A stretch of 64,000 bases of DNA from NCBI GenBank assembly GCA_038363925.1, contig JAQQWL010000009.1, positions 496,001 through 560,000 of the forward strand. Direction: 5' to 3'. Positions 11,655 through 23,041 of the stretch are shown one piece after another. Origin of the DNA: Apiospora phragmitis. Taxonomy: Eukaryota; Ascomycota; Sordariomycetes; Amphisphaeriales; Apiosporaceae. A program made the position numbers and the translations under genes. The notes below the pieces were generated by a model, which saw only the letters and a program-made list of their open reading frames with translations, was not told the origin of the DNA and searched no databases. Numbering within the stretch: position 1 is the stretch's first letter; each line of letters begins with the position of its first letter.

Positions 11655-12665
11655 TTATTGAGCAATGCACTGCAAAGCCCGATTAAAGTTCGGAACGCTT
11701 TGTCCATCATATCCCATCGACATCCAGTAAGGTTTGAGGTAGTCAGAGATTTTGACCCAGGTGTTGTTGAGCCAAGATGTGCAGCAGTACCTAACGGTAA
11801 GGTCCAGAAGAGCCACCCGGACAGCTGCAACCCAGGCCGTGTATCCGCTGTCGAAGTGTTGCAGGCGCAATTTGCAAGCCTTGTTGTAGGCGGCTTTTCT
11901 CTTCGACGGTCTGTGGGAAATTAGTAAACAAGCAAAGAGTATGATTCCATTAGACCCCCGACTACGTACCGCATCAAAACGCAAAAGGTCGGAAGGAAGC
12001 CTTCATGCCAGCCTCGCGGCCGTCGATTGCAAATTGGTAGTCAACCAGCGGTTCCTAGATTAGGGGAGTGATCAGCCAGACCTATCCAAAGCAGGTTCAG
12101 AAAAGCCCATGTATTATCACCTACCTCGATGTCCTCCGGGTCTCCGTCGATCTGGAACTCGGCCTTGTGTGTCTCGACGAGGTGGACGAAAGCTCTAGCC
12201 AAGGTGGCGAGAACCTTGGCCACCCAAGACGGACAGGCTCGGGAAAGAGGAACTGGCCATAATAGTCGGTGGCCCAGACATCCTGGCTTACATGCTTGAA
12301 GATGGCGCAGAAGAAGAGGGTATCGCCACGAAGGAGACCGGGAGCCTGTCTATAACGGCAGTATTAGTAAGACTATAACAAGACATCAAACGCGGATGGC
12401 GGGAAGAGTAGGAAGTATGAGTCGGCGTTACTTACCGATTGCAAGTCTTGCCACTACCACGGCAGCCTTGCTGCGGGTCCTCGGATCCGCAAGCCCACGA
12501 AACATCCTTGAAGTAGCAATCGAGCGAAGGCTGGACATCAGCGACGGGATCATGGGTGCTAGCCCACGAAGCAATGTAAGGGTAACAGGCCTCGTCGTTG
12601 TTGACGGTAGCAGCCAGGTCGTAAGCCCCTAAGAACTCCCCCGCAAACCGGGCGCATTGGGCCAT
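11655..12665 (-). CDS. unknown four-exon protein
   Basis: Not recognised. Proposed exons are 12436-12665, 12125-12349, 11970-12054 and 11655-11910, with good GT-AG introns of 86, 70 and 59 bases. The protein starts MAQCARFAGEFLGAYDLAA, has a Cys-containing stretch (DCYFKDVSWACGSEDPQQ), a predicted helix VAKVLATLARAFVHLVE, and a C-terminus rich in Trp and Tyr. Three small frame breaks occur. One base is missing near 12219-12226 in a GGG run. An extra T (11975-11978) and an extra A (opposite 11895-11898) each lie in a run of four. Correcting all three gives 795 coding bases, 264 residues. No signal peptide is evident. ATG at 12665 is the first in frame. Confidence 0.5.
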
Positions 12666-12823
12666 GATGAATGGCGGCAGTGATGGGAGCGGCTTGAGTG
12701 AGTCGCCGTCAAGCAAATTTGTATGAAAATGAGATGGGAAGATTATAAAGCAAACCCGGAACGATGGTTAATATCGGCGAGGAAAAATTGCAGTCGAACT
12801 GTACAGCTTCGGATTATTGAATA

Positions 12824-13211
12824 AGCTAAAGCACCCCTCCACGGACCACCCCTTCACGGACCACCGCGTTTCGCTCTATAACCGCGTTAGACCTTTAAAT
12901 AATAATATAGATTTTTTTATTACTTTTACTTTTTAATTATATATATTATTATTATTTTATTCGTATTTTTTTAATTATTTCTCTATATTATCGTTTAATA
13001 CTTAAAGACGCGCGTAGGCTACGATACGTGACATAAAGCTCGGATTAATATTCGCGAAGCCGTTCGTAAATAAAATACCGACCGATCCTATATTATACGG
13101 CGCCTAGCCGGTATACCGACGCGATAAGAGCTGAATAAAGACCGGCAGGTAATATTATTATTTCTTAAAACTTAATTAACGAATTAAGTTAACGTATTTT
13201 ATAAGCGAATA
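12824..13211. mobile_element. 5' fragment of a Fot1/pogo-like element (family of 45522-47468)
   Basis: Starts after TA with the terminal sequence AGCTAAAGCACCCC, shared with both ends of the element at 45522-47468. Homology to the right end of that element, read in reverse complement, continues for about 380 bases through a mutated version of the same sequence (for example AAAGCTCGGATTAAT / AAAGCTCGGAATAGT). It then stops where a second transposon begins. Heavily AT-rich from RIP; no usable frame. Confidence 0.7.
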
Positions 13212-15070
13212 ACGTATCCTATAAGCGAATATCTTATATAAGCGAATATTTTATTTTTATAAATTTCTTTATAGCCTTAACCTTTTTTTATATTCTTTTA
13301 CGTCCGAAAATACTATAACTTTAAAAAGAAAGTGATATAATTCTAGCGCTTTAAGCGTTTTAAGAAGATTTAATTTTAAATATATAAAAGACTATATTAA
13401 TTTATTACGTCTTATTAAAAACTTAATAACGTAAATAAAATAGCTAACCTATATAATACGAAATATTTATAAATTTTCGAAAGCTTTTAAATTTTAAAGA
13501 AAATGCGATTATTTAATATATTATTAATTTAAATACGCGATCGTTTCTTCCTTAATTAATTAATATAAAAGATATAGCGAATCGATTATTTAGCTTACGC
13601 GATACGAGACGCGTCGGTATTAATTAGGCCTTTAATTTCGTACGATAATAACTAACCTCTAGACGCGTTTTAATTAAAGAATCGATTATTAAAGAGTTTT
13701 TTATAAAAATCTCGACGCGTATCGCGTATAGTTTACCTTTATACGAAATATAATTTATAAATACGAGATTTAAAAAGAGGATATTTATAATTTTAATAAG
13801 ACCGGCTTTTTTATAAGCTAAATCTCGTTCGAAATAATTATAACTATTTTCGATTAACGCGGAAAGCCTAAAATAATATAGTAAAAGAACCGGGAATAAG
13901 TTATAATTATTTAAGGCGTCGGATTACACGGTTACGCTACTCCCTCCGTATATTATCTTTACCGGGAAAACGCACCTCTCTTTTTAATACGAAAATAACC
14001 TATTACCGAAGGATTAAGTGATCGTAATTATTAAAAATAATTAAACCACGAATAAAAAAAACGAGGATTAAATTCGATACTTTAATTAATATATTAAGTT
14101 TTATATAAAAAATTATTATCGCCTCTTAATCTTAAACGGTTATAAAAATTATTACTTAATAACTTTCGACCTTTATTATAAAAAAAACTCGATTATTATA
14201 TTCTATATACTTTTTTATTCGTTATATAAGCTTTAATTTTTTAATATCGGCTATTTTTATATATTAAAAAAGGCGTATAAAAAGAAATTAAATATTTTAT
14301 ACGAGCGTATATTACTTATATCTTAAAGGAGGACTTCTTACTAGCGTTTTTAAAAGCGTTCTAAGCGATTTTTACCGTTTCGAATATATAAAAAAGCTTT
14401 TAAAAAATAGGACTCATTTCGTATAATCCGGAATATATTATTTTATAATTAAATATAAAGCTATATATTTTAATACCTCCGGGGACGTTTTCCGGCCTAC
14501 TTATTCTTTAAAAATTAAAAACTTTAAATAATTCGATTAAGGTTTAATCTTAAACTAAATACGTTCGAAACCGTATTATATAATATTAAAATAACTCTTC
14601 GATATTTATTTTAATTAGTTTTAATTAAATCGTAAAGGCTATACTATATATTATATACCGAGTAACTCTTTTAAATAGTAAAAACGCGATATTTTAAAAA
14701 ATAAATAAAATATTTAACTAGCGCCGCCGTACGAAAAAAAACGGCTATAAAATAAAGAATTATTTCGTATATAAACTAAAAAAGATTTATAATTTTTAAA
14801 AAACATTAATAAATAATTATAAAACGAATAGCGTTATAAGAGTAGTCGTACGAGAGCGTTTAAAACACGCTTATAACGCTATAAAATTTATAAAGAGCTT
14901 AGGCATAATACACGTACTTATTAGAATAATATAAAAGTATCTAGAAATAAAAATTCCGATTAATTTTAATATATTAAATACGTTATAATAAAATTAACTT
15001 ATATTTTATTAAAAAGGGTATAAAAGAATAAGACATTCGCTTATGTGAGACATTCGCTTATAGGATACGT
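13212..15070 (+). mobile_element. RIPped Fot1/Pot2-like DNA transposon
   Basis: About 1859 bases with terminal inverted repeats: left ACGTATCCTATAAGCGAATA, right end reverse complement ACGTATCCTATAAGCGAATG, extending about 50 bases, with TA on both sides. A partial extra copy of the terminal motif lies just left (13190-13209). Between about 13,930 and 14,510 the plus strand still spells a pogo/Fot1-type DDE transposase through many stops: LPPYIIFTGKTHLS, LLPKD, then RLLILNGYKNYY for the catalytic LxLDGHxSH region, and LKKAY further on. Size matches Pot2 and Fot1. Cut-and-paste transposition is the family mechanism; this copy is dead. Confidence 0.85.
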
Positions 15071-15985
15071 TAGTACATTATTAGCTAAGTCTAGAACTAA
15101 AGGGTTGATTCCCGGCGGCGAGTAACGCCATGATGCCGTACGAATATAACCGATGACTAAGATTACGTTTACGGTACACGGTGGTGTTAAGTCCTATCCG
15201 TATGGCATTCTTTCATTGTGGTTGTTGGCATTATCGGTCTGTCGCTTTCCAGGGTTGATGTGCTTATCAATGGAACATCATGACTCTTGGGAACAGCTGA
15301 TTCAGGGGTATCCACTAGAACGGTGGTGAAAATTGCAGTCCGGGCCGCTGCACCGCCGGATGTCTCGGTTCCACCCGTAAACCCTCGACGATGAAAAAAC
15401 TTACGCATCCCGGGCACTTGGAGGAGAACCGTTTGACTATATGTAGGGTTGGCCGTAATCACTAGACCTGGCACCTGGTAAGGCGGTCTGGCGACCTAGT
15501 AATGAATGGATCAAGCACTTCAAGGGCGCAAAAGGGACATTATATATTAGCCGGCAGGATTCCAAGCTTTTCCATGTTCAAATTCCACCAATACCAGAGG
15601 TTGAAGTCTCGGTTAGCGACCCTAAGGATGAGAACCCCACAGCTGTCAATAACCCCGGCTTCCCCAGCTTTCCCCAATTCTGCCCCAGACATGGGGTTGT
15701 CGAGGTGGGAATAGCTTGACAAGTGGCTTGAGATGTGCTGATGGGCTCGGCTAAGAGCCGTTCGGGTGATCAAAGCCCGATAAAAGCATTGCTCGCTTAC
15801 TGTAGCGCTCCTGGGCGAGCACATCTTCCCGGCTAGGTTCGTACGATTGTGCGGTGATGCCGCGCCTTTAAAGTCATCATGGCCTCTCCCTAGGTTAACC
15901 ACGCAAGGTTGTATTAGACTCGATATTAGTCGGGAAAGTCTTCTCTTGTTTACCTGCTCGACAATCTAGAAATCCACCAGCCACC
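15071..15985. other. normal-GC stretch between transposon and transporter gene
   Basis: GC content returns abruptly at about 15,080. A minus-strand open frame (15187-15474) has no recognisable domain. 15,700-15,985 is the likely promoter of the transporter. Nothing else is supported. Confidence 0.4.
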
Positions 15986-18070
15986 ATGGCCGAACGCCCA
16001 GTGCAGGTCGCCAGCCACCAGAAGGTGGCCAATCAGGAGCTGGAGGAGAAGCTCGGAGCCAGCGCCATCCTCGAGGCCAAGCAGGCCACCGACGATGAAC
16101 ATGCGCAGACGCTGTTCCAGGCCCTGCGCGAGAACCGCATGGCCGTGTTCTGGTCCGTTATGATCTCCATGAGCATAATAATGGAAGGGTGAGTTCTTTA
16201 CACTCTCCACCAACCGAGACACACTCCTGGAGTACCGTGGACTGACTGATCTGGCTGACTTGAAACTCGGTAGATACGACAACAATCCTGATGGGCAACT
16301 TCTACGCCTATCCCGAGTTCAAGCAAAAGTTCGGCGAGTACTACGAGGATATTGGGGAATGGCAGGTCAACGGCCCGTGGCAAGTGGGCCTGTCCATGGC
16401 GAGTACCGTTGGAGGCATCTTCGGTGAGCCTTTGCCATTCTAAAGCCTTCGTGGGATATATAAGGAAAGCGGATGGAGCTGGATGGTTGCTGACAAACAC
16501 TCGAACAAACCAGGCGGTTTGATAAACGGATACTTCGCCTCCAAGTACGGCTATCGAATGGTCATGATCGTCGCGATGGGCATCCTGAACTGCTTCCTGT
16601 TCATCGTGTTCTTTGCTCCCAATCGAGGCGTTCTGCTCGCGGGCCAGGTTCTCTGTGGTCTCTGCTGGGGTGTCTTCGCCACCCTAGCGCCGGCCTACGG
16701 TCAGTACATATTCGTGATGTATCATATCAACTGCCTTCGCGGACCTGCTTCTTTACTGACACAAGGGGTTTGCAAGCGTCCGAGGTCTGCCCTACCAACC
16801 TCCGAGGCTACTTGACCACGTATGTAAACCTGTGCTGGGCCATCGGGCAGCTCATCGCCTCCGGAGTCCTGAAAGGGTGCCTGAAGATCGAAGGTGAGAT
16901 GGGGTACAAGATCCCCTTCGCCATCCAGTGGGCAAGTGAACCGATTCAAGAAGGCCCTCCATATTACATACTGACGATGGACTAGCTATGGCCCACCCCG
17001 CTCATGATGATAGCCTTCCTAGCCCCCGAGTCCCCATGGTTCCTCGTCCGCCGCGAGCGGCTGGAAGACGCCCGCAAATCCATCGCGCGGCTGGCGGCCG
17101 CAAGACGGCCGACCAGGTGAGCGCGCAGCTGGCCATGATGTTGCACACGACCAAGATGGAAGCCGAAGTGACGAAGGGCACGACCTATCTGGACTGCTTC
17201 CGCGGCGCGGACCGGCGCCGCACCGAGATCGTCTGCATCGCGCTCATGGGCCAGATCCTGTCGGGTAGTACCTTCGCCTACACGCCGACCTTCTTCTTCA
17301 CGAGCGCCGGCATGGCCATCGAGAACGCGTTCAGTCTGGGGCTGGGCGCGACCGGGATGGCGTTCGTGGGGGACCATCTTGTCGTGGTGGCTGCTGTCGT
17401 ACCTCGGGCGCCGCACCATCTACGTCACGGGGGTGGGCATCCTCAGCGCCGTGTTGTTCGTCATCGGCATCTTGGACGTCGCGGCGGGTGAGAGGGCGTT
17501 GTGGCCGATGGGGGGTCTGTGTTTGTTCTGGCTGTTCACGTACTCGTTGACCATTGGGCCGCTTGCCGTAAGTACTTTGATGACTTCCCTCGGTTCTGGG
17601 AATCTGTCGGGGTGGAGATGGTAACTAACAGGCATGCAGTACAGTATCATCTCCGAGACGTCATCTATCCGCCTTCGACCTCTCGCTGTCGTCTTGGCAC
17701 GATGCTCGTACCAGCTCACCAACATTGTGTCCCAGGTCCTGAACCCCTACATGATCGTAAGTGACCCTGCTGCCTCGTATAATCGCTTTCCTTCCCGCGA
17801 AACACGTAACTGACGATGGTGTGTGCTGTCCAAAAGAGCAAAGTCGAATGGAACTGGCGGGGCAAGTGCGGCTTCTTCTGGGGATCAACGGCCTTCCTCG
17901 TGTTCCTATGGGCGTACCTCCGCCTGCCCGAGATCAAGGGCCGCACGTACGAAGAACTCGACATCTTATTCACGAACAAGGTATCGGCGCGCAAGTTTGC
18001 CGGCACACACGTCGATGCTTATGCCGAGACGCATCATATGGAAGTGCACTACGATGAGCCCAAGGCGTGA
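15986..18070 (+). CDS. MFS sugar porter, alpha-glucoside/maltose permease type
   Basis: Seven exons: 15986-16188, 16274-16423, 16514-16699, 16777-16931, 16986-17567, 17640-17756 and 17837-18070. Intron 4 uses a GC donor (TGG/GCAAGT). Family marks are [16 protein letters not shown] after the first helix, [20 protein letters not shown] in the central loop and [13 protein letters not shown] at the end, as in fungal H+/alpha-glucoside symporters of the plasma membrane. Three frame breaks exist: an extra A at about 16278-16284, one base missing at 17091-17104 (LARL-A/GRKTADQ) and an extra G at 17366-17374 ([13 protein letters not shown]). Corrected length is 541 residues, normal for the family, with about 12 helices. 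Confidence 0.88.
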
Positions 18071-18447
18071 TTGGGGGGATATGTAAGTGGCCTGGACACT
18101 TGAGGCAGTGCCAAGTTTGAAGACTGGCAGTCTACTCAGTTGTCTCGTCGAACAAGGTTTAATCTTCAAACGCAATTAGGTAGTAATCGTAAGATATTCA
18201 TGTCATGATCAGACGGCATGCCATACATTTTCATTGGCCTACGGTCATGTTTTCTGGTTCAGCCACGACCTAGTAGAATGATTAGTCGTATGTGTAAGTC
18301 TAATCTAGCTTCTGGTGATTCTAGGCTTAAAACGAGGAACAGCCATGAAGTGGACATATCCTCGTTGCCCTAACACATCCTTCCATACACCATGTAATAG
18401 AGGACCGTCATTGCTTCATATCTGTCGCGCGTTGAGAACATGTGGTC
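18071..18447. other. convergent intergenic region
   Basis: Lies between the transporter (plus) and the BTB gene (minus), so it is 3' sequence for both. No gene seen. Confidence 0.5.
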
Positions 18448-19167
18448 CTATGCATTGACACCAGAGGTAAAGTTCTCACCCAAGCACACCTCCGGCTTCC
18501 AGGTGTATCTGATCGTTATAAGCGCGCCTTTGAAGCATGGCTCGTCCTCGAAGAGTCGTGGATCGCCTCCCTGCAAGTCGTTGCTTTCCTTCCCACAGTC
18601 CGCAGGGCAGCCGCGATGAGCGGGAATCCCACGAGGGTACAGGTAGACTTTCTTGGTGCCCCAGCCGGAGGAGAAGTGTTTCACGTTCCAGGCGATCGGT
18701 GGTGATGAGCTATTTTCGAACTTCTCGATGCTGTTATTGAGCGCCTCCTCGCTGCTGAAGAGCTGCCTGTGGTGGTGCAACTCGATGGCGTTCCGGAAGC
18801 ACTGTTGCTTGATCCACTGCTGCAGGCGCGGGATTTCGAGGGCCTTGGCTTGTCCTAGGAGCGCCTGATAGCTGAGGTAGTTGAACGAGCCGGCCGCAGC
18901 GTTGAAGAAGAGTTGGAAGGTTCTACTTCTCAGGTAGGCAAGAACGTCACCGAATAACATGGGATCTGCGTCGACGAAATTGCCACCGTTGGCGTAATAT
19001 GCCTGGTTGTTCCAGTCGCCCGAGAACATACGATCGAAGAAGGCACTCTCCTTGGTCAATGTTTTCATCCACGCAGTGATAATCTGTCCACCAACATTAA
19101 GCTTGATGGGATAATCCTTGACTGCAAAGGGTTGACCTGGTGAGTCGTCTGTAGAGGAATCAAACAT
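18448..19167 (-). CDS. BTB/POZ (T1/KCTD-like) domain protein
   Basis: Single exon, 239 residues. After a short acidic N-terminus comes PIKLNVGGQIITAWMKTL, then ESAFFDRMFSGDW and FVDADPMLFGDVLAYLRS, the potassium-channel-tetramerisation type BTB fold that mediates oligomer formation. In fungi such proteins are usually uncharacterised; adaptor roles in ubiquitin ligases are known for animal KCTDs. The rest (YLSYQALLGQAKALEIPRL) is the helical end of the BTB, followed by about 100 residues without a known domain. ATG at 19167 is the first in frame. Frame is intact. Confidence 0.85.
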   Translation of the reverse strand: MFDSSTDDSPGQPFAVKDYPIKLNVGGQIITAWMKTLTKESAFFDRMFSGDWNNQAYYANGGNFVDADPMLFGDVLAYLRSRTFQLFFNAAAGSFNYLSYQALLGQAKALEIPRLQQWIKQQCFRNAIELHHHRQLFSSEEALNNSIEKFENSSSPPIAWNVKHFSSGWGTKKVYLYPRGIPAHRGCPADCGKESNDLQGGDPRLFEDEPCFKGALITIRYTWKPEVCLGENFTSGVNA

Positions 19168-20326
19168 GGTGTGAAGGTGGAGGATTTGTTCTCGCTTGGA
19201 GCTTGAGTAGTCTGGAGGCAAAGAGTTGTGCTTGGGTGTATTGTCTGGGGGTGTTGGTTGTGATGTATAAAGATATAAATAAGTTTCCACGCCGAAGAAG
19301 GGATGCCAGGGCAGGCTTTATATAAGGATATTCTGGCTTTCACTGTTTGCATGTACAAATGCCTTCCGTTTGCTTGCTTCCTTTTCCATTCCTGCAAGAT
19401 GCCTACGAGTCCCCTGCCCACCTGAGGTCTTCTTCGAATTTTCTGGACGGTGCACTGAGCTTGAAGCCACCAACAGCTTCGATGACTCAAATCACTTCGA
19501 GAGATTATCTTTTGAATTTAATATCCCGTCGAAAGTTCTATGTTTGTCCATTATGGGCAACGAGTGTAGTCATCCGCACCATTATATCCAATCTTCCCTG
19601 TCTCCTGGTGCGTGCCAAAGTACTTGAACCCTTCTTCCTTGTCCCGATCGGCATCGAACAACGAGACATTGGACCCATCCACGATACAAACAATGGCTCT
19701 CTTAAGAACGTATCGCGCCATACTACAGTTATTGCGGCTAGTCTTTCACTCGTGCTACAGATACAGACGAAAGGCTCCTGGTGGTCGGCTTACTACTGCC
19801 TCTCGGAAGATCTGGGTTCCTGTCCCAAGTTTGACGGAATTCATTATGGTGATCCTGCACGTCCCAACTGTTTCCGGGCGGAATATTTGATACCTTGAGA
19901 ACGCGTAGCTACCTAATTGCCGTAAACCCTGGCCAACGGGGTTGAATAATGATGCATTGGGTATTTGGTGACTGGCATGATGGCAACTTGAGCTCAACTA
20001 TTCCGACTTCAAGTGCCAGGCTACCTGGAAGAGAAATGAAACTGGTTTCGAGAAGAGCTAGCGCTAGTTATCACACAACGACTTGACAGAGCCTAGATTC
20101 TCTTACCGAATGACAAGCAAGTAATTGTGCATCCATCAAAGCCCAGACAGCGTCCTATGCAGTCACGAGATTAGACGTGGGAATGCCCTAGAACATTCGC
20201 TATGAAATATATGTGCTCCGGCTGTTCTAATATGTAGAAAGGCTCTGCCAAAGGAATAGCCGTATCATGACCATCTTGATAAATGTTGCGTCGGATAACG
20301 ATGGCATCTTCTCTTCTCTTCCCCTC
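19168..20326. other. 1.1-kb intergenic region
   Basis: An open plus-strand frame of 183 codons (19347-19898) has no recognisable motif and no initiation context of note. I do not call it. Confidence 0.4.
19318..19324 (-). promoter_or_regulatory. TATA box of BTB gene
   Basis: TATATAA on the minus strand, about 150 bases upstream of the ATG at 19167. Confidence 0.4.
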
Positions 20327-21306
20327 TCACGGAGGCCCATACCGGGATCGACTTTCTCCGAGCACAGACCAAAACTCCTCAACCGCCTCCCTCTGTCCCA
20401 CCGACGCCGCTCGCACCGCGAGATACCGCCGGTTGTCGACCGGCGGGTCCCAATTCCCGGCACGCCGCCATCAACAATAACGCCGCCCGCCTCCGAAAGA
20501 ATGCACCAGGCGGCCGCCACGTCCCAGGCCCAGCACCCGCACTCCCAGAACATGTCCTGCTGGCCCGCGGCGACGCGGCAGACGGCCAGGGCCGCGGATC
20601 CGACGCCGCGCAGCGAGTTGACGAACCGGCCGCCCGTGCGCCGGGTGCGCGCCAGAGCCGCGAAGACTTTCAGGTTCAGCTCGAATTCGTGACCCTCGCG
20701 GTCGCTGCCCCAGTCTACGCCGATGCAGGCGCCCGTCAAGCGGCCTCCCTCCTCCCCCTCGACGAATGGTGGAGCGTAGAGGGGTAGGGTCTGAGACGGC
20801 CCGCCACGCCTTTGGGTGTACGCACCCCTCCTCGGTACCCGGCCCAGAGCTCGTCGTCAAAGGGGTTGTAGACAATGCCCACGACCGAGTGACCGCCGAC
20901 GATGAGACCGATGCTGACGCAGACTTCGGGCAGGTGGTGGACCAGGTTGGACGTCCCGTCGATGGGGTCGACCACGAAGGTCGGGACGTCGTCGCGGATC
21001 TTCTGGCCGGCCATGTGGGATTCCTCCCCCAGAAAGTCAAAGGATGGGTATGCTTCCTGGAGTCGTCGGGAGATGAAGGCCTCGACTTCTTTGTCTGTTT
21101 CTGTGACGATATCGGTACCTGCAAAGGGGCGTGTCAATAAGTACCTGTACTCGGTGCATGCGACACCCAAACACGGTGATGAACTTGCTGTTGGTCTTGG
21201 CGGTCGTTTTCAATTGCGCTTGGCTTGCTTGAAGAATCATATGGCCCGCCTCCTTGGCCACCTTGATCGAAAACGTGCGGACAGCGGCCAGGTCTAGTTC
21301 TGCCAT
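20327..21306 (-). CDS. inositol monophosphatase family enzyme
   Basis: Mg2+-dependent phosphatase fold of the IMPase/FBPase superfamily; IMPase or QutG-like. Exons 21189-21306 and 20327-21118. The intron 21119-21188 starts with GC (ACA/GCAAGT), giving KTNS/TDIVTETDKEVEAF. Metal-site motifs are GEES, then VVDPIDGTSNLVHHLPEV, and WDVAAAWCILSEAGG near the end. Two one-base deletions are inferred, near 20777-20795 (RLRP/LYAPPFVEGE) and near 20452-20460 (GGVPG/NWDPPVDNRRYLAVR). Adding both gives 912 coding bases, 303 residues, a normal length. Without the second one the C-terminus would read into nonsense. Substrate specificity cannot be assigned. Confidence 0.85.
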
Positions 21307-22054
21307 TATAATCTTGCCATTTCCAGTCGTAGATTTACTCGAGAAGCAGAATGGGGGGCTTCATTGTTCGTGGGCAGCCAGTCATTCCAGCCATAGTCGA
21401 GCCATGCAAGCTTGGCATAAGCATAAACTCAATGCCAACCCCTGACCACTCACTCCCCAAAACGACTTACACCTTCAGAAGCGGCGCTATCTGGCAGCAG
21501 CTGCTCCCAGCTGCCAGTCAGCAGTCGACTCTTATTAGTTGGCTGCCAGGCTATTACTGCATCAACTAGTCGGCAGTTCCAGCACCAGCTTCGTATGTCA
21601 CTTTGACTCTTCCAAGGTCTTTAGTTTATTGAAAAAAGGCCCTTTGTTGACGGAGGTGCCATAGGACCGTGAATGGCCGTGCCGGTGGTGATTTCGTCAT
21701 TGCTCATTATGATTCATTCCTCGTCAATCTGACCGATCATCTGATCGGTGCAATTCAGTGGACCACGCTTCCAGAGGCTTGGTAGCGTCGGTCTAGTGCA
21801 GTAGCCGATTTCCGACGAGTCTCGGTCGTTGCTTCTAACACCAGACTGCAGGTGGCTTACATGCTGTGGAAAGAAAGATTCATAAGATTCAAACGATTCC
21901 AGCCAACTTATATAAAACCAGATACAAATTCAGTGTAATTCAGTTTGTTTCTATCATATTCAACTCGATCCAAACAGTCTATACAGACTACAAAGTTTAC
22001 ACCCGCTGAGCAAGCTCGTCCAGAACCGCAACCACTTTCAAGCAAACCCAACCA
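21307..22054. other. divergent promoter region
   Basis: Separates the IMPase gene (minus) from the Rei1-like gene (plus). Contains the TATA box listed at 21909. No gene seen. Confidence 0.5.
21909..21916 (+). promoter_or_regulatory. TATA box of Rei1-like gene
   Basis: TATATAAA lies about 140 bases upstream of the ATG at 22055, followed by an AC-rich leader. Confidence 0.45.
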
Positions 22055-23041
22055 ATGCCACTAACAGCAACTGCAACGATTGCAACAGCCACAACCACCA
22101 CCCCAATGAGTCTTCCATCGAGCCCCGAAACCAGCCCTACAGTCTTAACCGACTATCCCCTCGCCGCCATGCGTCCATTCACACCCGGGCAATGCCTGTT
22201 CTGCTCCAATGCCTCGCCCAGCTTCTCTGACAGCGTCGCGCACATGCAAAAGTTGCACGGCCTTTTCATTCCGTACCAGGACAGCCTAATTGTCGACCTC
22301 GAGACGTTGTTCGAGTACTTGCATCTGCTCATCTCGGAATGCCGAGAATGCATACAATGTGGGACGACCAGGGCTACCGTGCAAGCCGCACAGCAGCACA
22401 TGGCCGGCAAGGGCCACTGCAGGTTCGACATGTCACCGGACTCGGAGTTTGCCGAGTTCTACGATTTCTCAGAAGCGGAAGAAAGCGAAGATGACGATGA
22501 CGAGGCAGGAGAAGGAAGAAACCAAGACGAGCCAATGACGGCTACCACAAGCTCGAGTCATCCGAAGCCAATCCTGGCCGACGAAGACTCGATTCGCTTA
22601 CCTTCCGGCAAAATCGTATCCAGACAGTCACCGTCAGGGCAGACCGGACCGCCTTTTACTCGGCAGTTCCGTCGCCGGACGCGGAAGCCATTTGTATCAC
22701 AGTTGGAGTACTCCCAAACAGAGCCCGACAAGAAAGAGAAGGTGGAGGGGTCTGATTCGGATTCGCAACGTGACAGCAGCAATACACAGGCGCTATCAAA
22801 GAAGGAAAAGCGGGCGAGGGCGGCGGTGGCCTATCAGCTGTCCAGCATGAGCGCCGGCGACCGGAACACCATGATCCACCTGCCCGCGTCGCAGCAGCGG
22901 TCCATCCTGGCGACGCAGCTCAGACATCAGGAGAACGTGCAGAAGGAGGAGAAGCGGAGGCAGACCAGGGTGGACCGGAAGGGGAACAAGAACCTGTATG
23001 CGTATTGGCACACGGAGACGCCAGTCTACCAATGCGGCTAG
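22055..23041 (+). CDS. Rei1/ZNF622-like C2H2 zinc-finger protein, N-terminally short
   Basis: Single exon, 328 residues, intact. Residues about 47-70 form one C2H2 finger (CLFC ... HMQKLHG), followed by FIPYQDSLIVDLETLFEYL. A second finger is CIQCGTTRATVQAAQQHMAG..H. This order is typical of Rei1/Reh1 and ZNF622, cytoplasmic factors of late 60S ribosome maturation. A strongly acidic stretch (EAEESEDDDDEAGEG) and a basic, Lys/Arg-rich C-terminus follow, ending near a conserved-looking HxxT/QRS region (LPASQQRSILATQLRHQEN). The usual first finger(s) of Rei1 are missing, so this may be a paralogue rather than the essential gene. An unannotated upstream exon is possible but none was found. Confidence 0.75.
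   Translation: MPLTATATIATATTTTPMSLPSSPETSPTVLTDYPLAAMRPFTPGQCLFCSNASPSFSDSVAHMQKLHGLFIPYQDSLIVDLETLFEYLHLLISECRECIQCGTTRATVQAAQQHMAGKGHCRFDMSPDSEFAEFYDFSEAEESEDDDDEAGEGRNQDEPMTATTSSSHPKPILADEDSIRLPSGKIVSRQSPSGQTGPPFTRQFRRRTRKPFVSQLEYSQTEPDKKEKVEGSDSDSQRDSSNTQALSKKEKRARAAVAYQLSSMSAGDRNTMIHLPASQQRSILATQLRHQENVQKEEKRRQTRVDRKGNKNLYAYWHTETPVYQCG

Noticed and set aside
6769..12665. Terpene biosynthetic cluster
   Set aside because: GFA, VOC and unknown genes next to the cyclase are not typical tailoring enzymes; no P450, transferase or transcription factor is seen.
12880..15070. AT-rich block as a centromere or mitochondrial insertion
   Set aside because: Terminal inverted repeats, TA flanks and legible transposase show it is a RIPped transposon nest.
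15081..15140. Short string resembling large-subunit rRNA (GGCGGCGAGTAAC)
   Set aside because: Only a dozen bases match and flanks do not; no rRNA gene can be supported.
19347..19898. 183-codon plus-strand frame
   Set aside because: No domain, no promoter or splice support, residue usage not protein-like.
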